A stretch of 64,000 nt of DNA, taken from assembly GCA_020249265.1 (NCBI GenBank), contig JADCGA010000011.1, positions 124,001 to 188,000 on the forward strand. The letters run 5' to 3'. The stretch comes from Roseomonas sp. GTDB lineage: Bacteria; Pseudomonadota; Alphaproteobacteria; Acetobacterales; Acetobacteraceae. The position numbers were made by a program, and so were the translations under genes. The notes beneath the pieces were generated by a model, which saw only the letters and a program-made list of their open reading frames with translations, was not told the DNA's origin and made no database searches. Position 1 is the first letter of the stretch. Every line of letters begins with the position of its first letter. Below, piece after piece: positions 61,882 through 64,000 of the stretch.

Positions 61882-63369
61882 ATGGCGGAATTTGACCTTG
61901 TAGTGCGTGGCGGAGAGGTTGCGACCGGCTTCGGCACAACGCGGTGCGATGTGGGCGTGAAGGATGGGCGCATTGTCGCCCTCGGCGAAAAGCTGGCCGA
62001 TGGCGTGCGCGTGGTGGATGCCGCCGGCACGCTGGTGCTGCCTGGCGGCGTGGATAGCCATTGCCATATCGAAGAACCCTCTCGTGGTGGTTATGCCAGC
62101 ACTGGTCTGGCTGAACCGCCGATTACGGTGAATGAGGAAAGCTTTGCCACAGCCTCCACCGCTGCTTTTGCAGGCGGCACCACTTCCGTTGTCTGCTTCA
62201 TCCCGCAATGGAAAGGCTATGGCGTCTGGGAACGCTATACCGATTACCGCGCCCGCGCCGCCCGCGGCATGATTGATCATTCCTTCCATCAGATCATCAG
62301 CGATCCGACCGATGCGGTGATGGATCAGGAAGTGCCGCGGCTTGTGGCGGAAGGTGTGCGCAGCCTGAAGGTGTTTCTGACCTACGAACCTTTGCATTTG
62401 AATGATGCGCAATATCTGCGCGTCCTCACCAAGGCGCGCACGCTTGGCTGCCTGGTGACGGTGCATTGTGAGAATTACGAGGCGATCAATTGGCGCACCC
62501 ACGAATTGCTGAAGCATGGCATGACAGCGCCGAAGTATCACGCCTGGGCGCGGCCGCCTGTGGTGGAACGTGAAGCGACCCACCGCGCCATCGCACTTGC
62601 TGAATTGGTGGATCAGCCGATCCAGATCTTCCATGTTTCTTGCGAAGAAGCAGCCGAAGAAATCGCCCGCGCCCAGGCGCGTGGTGTGAAGGTATGGGGC
62701 GAAACCTGCCCGCAATATCTCAGCCTGACCGCATCCGACATGGACCGCCCCGGCTTTGAGGGTGCGAAATTCATGTGCAGCCCGGCACCCCGCAGCCGCG
62801 CGGAACATGAACGCGTGTGGGAGATGATACGGCGCGGCACCTTGGATGTGATTTCATCCGATCACTGCGCCTTTTCCTTCGATGGTGATCGCGGCAAGCG
62901 CCAGAATGGTTCGGATGCGGTGTTCCGCGATATCCCGAATGGCATTCCAGGCTTCACCGCGCGCCTGCCGATCATTTTCAGCGAAGGTGTCTCAAAGGGC
63001 CGCATCAGCCTGGATGAATTCGTGCGGCTCACCAGCACCAACCCTGCGCGGCTGATGGGGTTGGCGCCGCGCAAGGGCGCCATTGCGGTCGGCGCGGATG
63101 CGGATTTGGCGCTGTGGGATCCGAAGAAAAAAGTTACCATCACCAATGCGCTGATGCAGCACGCGATTGATTATACACCCTATGAGGGGATGGAGGTCAC
63201 TGGCTGGCCGGTGATGACCATTCGGCGCGGTGAGGTGGTGATGCGCGATGGCAAGGTACAGGCGGAACCCGGCACCGGGCGCTTCCTGCCGCGCGGGCCC
63301 TACGCCATGATCAGGCCGCGCGGTGTCACGCCTGATGGGTTTGATCCTGCGCCGCCGCCTGCGGGCTAA
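61882..63369 (+). CDS. Dihydropyrimidinase/hydantoinase-like amidohydrolase
   Basis: 495 residues. The complete binuclear metal set is present: His60 and His62 (DSHCHIEEP), carbamylated Lys163 (LKVFLTYEP), His195 (VHCENYEA), His251 (IFHVSCEEA) and Asp327 (SSDHCAFSF). It should hydrolyse a cyclic amide such as a dihydropyrimidine or hydantoin. The start is set at 61882 since AGGGG is 6 bases upstream; an ATG at 61876 abuts that motif with no spacing. Followed by a 13-base-stem hairpin. Its relation to the PrpF-LigI genes upstream is unclear; a 60-base gap could hold a separate promoter. Confidence 0.93.
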   Translation: MAEFDLVVRGGEVATGFGTTRCDVGVKDGRIVALGEKLADGVRVVDAAGTLVLPGGVDSHCHIEEPSRGGYASTGLAEPPITVNEESFATASTAAFAGGTTSVVCFIPQWKGYGVWERYTDYRARAARGMIDHSFHQIISDPTDAVMDQEVPRLVAEGVRSLKVFLTYEPLHLNDAQYLRVLTKARTLGCLVTVHCENYEAINWRTHELLKHGMTAPKYHAWARPPVVEREATHRAIALAELVDQPIQIFHVSCEEAAEEIARAQARGVKVWGETCPQYLSLTASDMDRPGFEGAKFMCSPAPRSRAEHERVWEMIRRGTLDVISSDHCAFSFDGDRGKRQNGSDAVFRDIPNGIPGFTARLPIIFSEGVSKGRISLDEFVRLTSTNPARLMGLAPRKGAIAVGADADLALWDPKKKVTITNALMQHAIDYTPYEGMEVTGWPVMTIRRGEVVMRDGKVQAEPGTGRFLPRGPYAMIRPRGVTPDGFDPAPPPAG

Positions 63370-63377
63370 CGCCTGAA

Positions 63378-63417
63378 GCATTTTCAAGCCGCGTGGCTGC
63401 ACCCGGCTTGAAAATGC
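63378..63417. terminator. Strong bidirectional hairpin related to the dispersed repeat (copy C)
   Basis: Perfect 13-base arms GCATTTTCAAGCC (63378-63390) and GGCTTGAAAATGC (63405-63417). The inner GTG/CAC pairing is kept as in copies A and B and the left arm is identical, but the conserved tail is missing. It sits between convergent genes, ending one base before the cupin stop codon, and can serve both strands. Confidence 0.75.
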
Positions 63418-63418
63418 A

Positions 63419-63760
63419 TCAATCCACAATGAACAGCCTGGCCCCGATGGCGGTGCGCGACATATGCGCTTCTGCCCCATCTGCGACTTGATAAGACATG
63501 CCAGGCTTCAGCAGAAACACGCGCCCATCCGCGAGCGTGGTTTCCAATTCGCCTTCCAGCACCAGCAGCACATGGCCCTTCTGGCACCAATGATCCGCGA
63601 CATACCCCGGCGAATATTCCACCATGCGCACGCGGATCGGGTTTTCCGCCGGGCCGACATGGCGGGTACGCCAAAGCGCCTCACCGGTAACGCCTGCATG
63701 GCGTGTGGGCTCGACACCCGCCCAATCGGTGGTTTCAAAGGGGATGGCGGCAATTTGCAT
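63419..63760 (-). CDS. Small cupin-fold protein (DHCW-motif type)
   Basis: 113 residues, one cupin barrel. PGYVADHWCQKGHVLLVLEG is the first cupin motif with its His/Cys-rich ADHWC start; FLLKPGMSYQVADGAEAHM is the second. Probably binds a metal and a small ligand; function unknown. Its stop is immediately next to the hairpin at 63378-63417. The gene is 13 bases downstream of yqgE on the same strand. Confidence 0.85.
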   Translation of the reverse strand: MQIAAIPFETTDWAGVEPTRHAGVTGEALWRTRHVGPAENPIRVRMVEYSPGYVADHWCQKGHVLLVLEGELETTLADGRVFLLKPGMSYQVADGAEAHMSRTAIGARLFIVD

Positions 63761-63773
63761 GTTTCAAAAACCC

Positions 63774-64000
63774 TTACGCATGCCCGGCAGCCGAAGACAG
63801 CCACGCCGGATGCACTTTCAGCTTTGCCAGCGCTGCGTGCCAGGCTGTGCTGGCATCCTCATGGAATAGCAGCGCCTCATCCGCTGGCACGCTCAACCAG
63901 GAATTGCGCTGGATTTCTTCATCCAATTGGCCGGGCGCCCAGCCAGCATAGCCAAGTGCCAGCAACCCCTGCCTTGGGCCGCCGCCGCCGGCGATCGCAC
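63774..64000 (-). CDS. YqgE/AlgH family protein, N-terminal part beyond window end
   Basis: 75 C-terminal codons are visible; the gene continues past base 64000. [31 protein letters not shown] and the terminal LSSAAGHA match the conserved C-terminus of the UPF0301 (YqgE/AlgH) family, normally about 185-200 residues. Function is uncertain (AlgH has been linked to alginate regulation). It precedes the cupin gene in the same direction. Confidence 0.9.
   Translation of the reverse strand, partial: AIAGGGGPRQGLLALGYAGWAPGQLDEEIQRNSWLSVPADEALLFHEDASTAWHAALAKLKVHPAWLSSAAGHA

Noticed and set aside
1-64000. CRISPR arrays, insertion sequences, prophage or integrase genes
   Set aside because: No regularly spaced repeats, transposase or phage motifs were seen on either strand; the three hairpin repeats are too far apart and lack spacers.

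Overview
The window is 64 kb of dense GC-rich bacterial chromosome (about 62-65% GC by eye). Strand-coherent operons are joined by 1- and 4-base overlaps, and no gene-free stretch exceeds 300 bases. The gene content points to an alphaproteobacterium of the Rhodospirillales, most likely Acetobacteraceae (Roseomonas-like). The signs are the order nrdR-ribD-ribE-ribBA-ribH-nusB-thiL, an F0-only atp operon with split b and b' subunits, many orphan Bug/TctC binding proteins, and several CaiB/BaiF CoA-transferases. Family placement is inference. I see no phage, insertion sequence, CRISPR array or rRNA.

Region by region. 1-9.9 kb is housekeeping: a malic enzyme cut by the window start, tRNA-Leu(GAG), lipB, rpiB-glyA-nrdR, then riboflavin synthesis (ribD, ribE, ribBA, ribH) with nusB and thiL. 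9.9-16.7 kb: flavin reductase, a histidine phosphatase, a DMT transporter coupled to an amine-oxidase-like flavoprotein, class I fumarase with two small DUF genes, RidA and a VOC protein. 16.7-21 kb (minus strand): a Rieske ferredoxin coupled to two tandem ACMSD-like amidohydrolases, then a separate peptide/nickel-type binding protein. 21-23.8 kb: F0 ATP synthase operon atpI-B-E-b'-b. 23.8-29.5 kb: an envelope polysaccharide operon (three glycosyltransferases and AsnB) that runs on into xthA and a lipoprotein gene. 29.6-37.7 kb: ygfZ, a membrane methyltransferase, rsmA, and the outer-membrane biogenesis run lptF-lptG-lptD-surA.

37.8-42.4 kb: a GlcD-like oxidase, then two Bug binding proteins around a CoA-transferase. 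42.5-48.7 kb: cspA, and mutS-glnD-Mpo1-like in one coupled unit. 48.8-55.7 kb: orphan binding proteins, a second full-length malic enzyme, and the midA-pgeF pair. 55.8-63.4 kb: a probable catabolic operon (PrpF-type isomerase, LigI-type lactonase, two CoA-transferases, VOC, a BaiN/HI0933-type flavoprotein, dihydropyrimidinase-like hydrolase). A cupin and the end of a YqgE/AlgH gene close the window.

Most notable: (i) the PrpF-LigI-CoA-transferase operon, which resembles part of protocatechuate 4,5-cleavage but lacks its usual partners; (ii) the Rieske plus tandem amidohydrolase unit; (iii) a nine-base G tract inside the spacer of the best F0 operon promoter; (iv) a dispersed hairpin repeat, two copies of which match at 52 of 55 bases; (v) a flavoprotein gene whose FAD motif lies upstream of its first ATG, implying a CTG start; (vi) a RibBA whose GTP cyclohydrolase half has lost its zinc cysteines.
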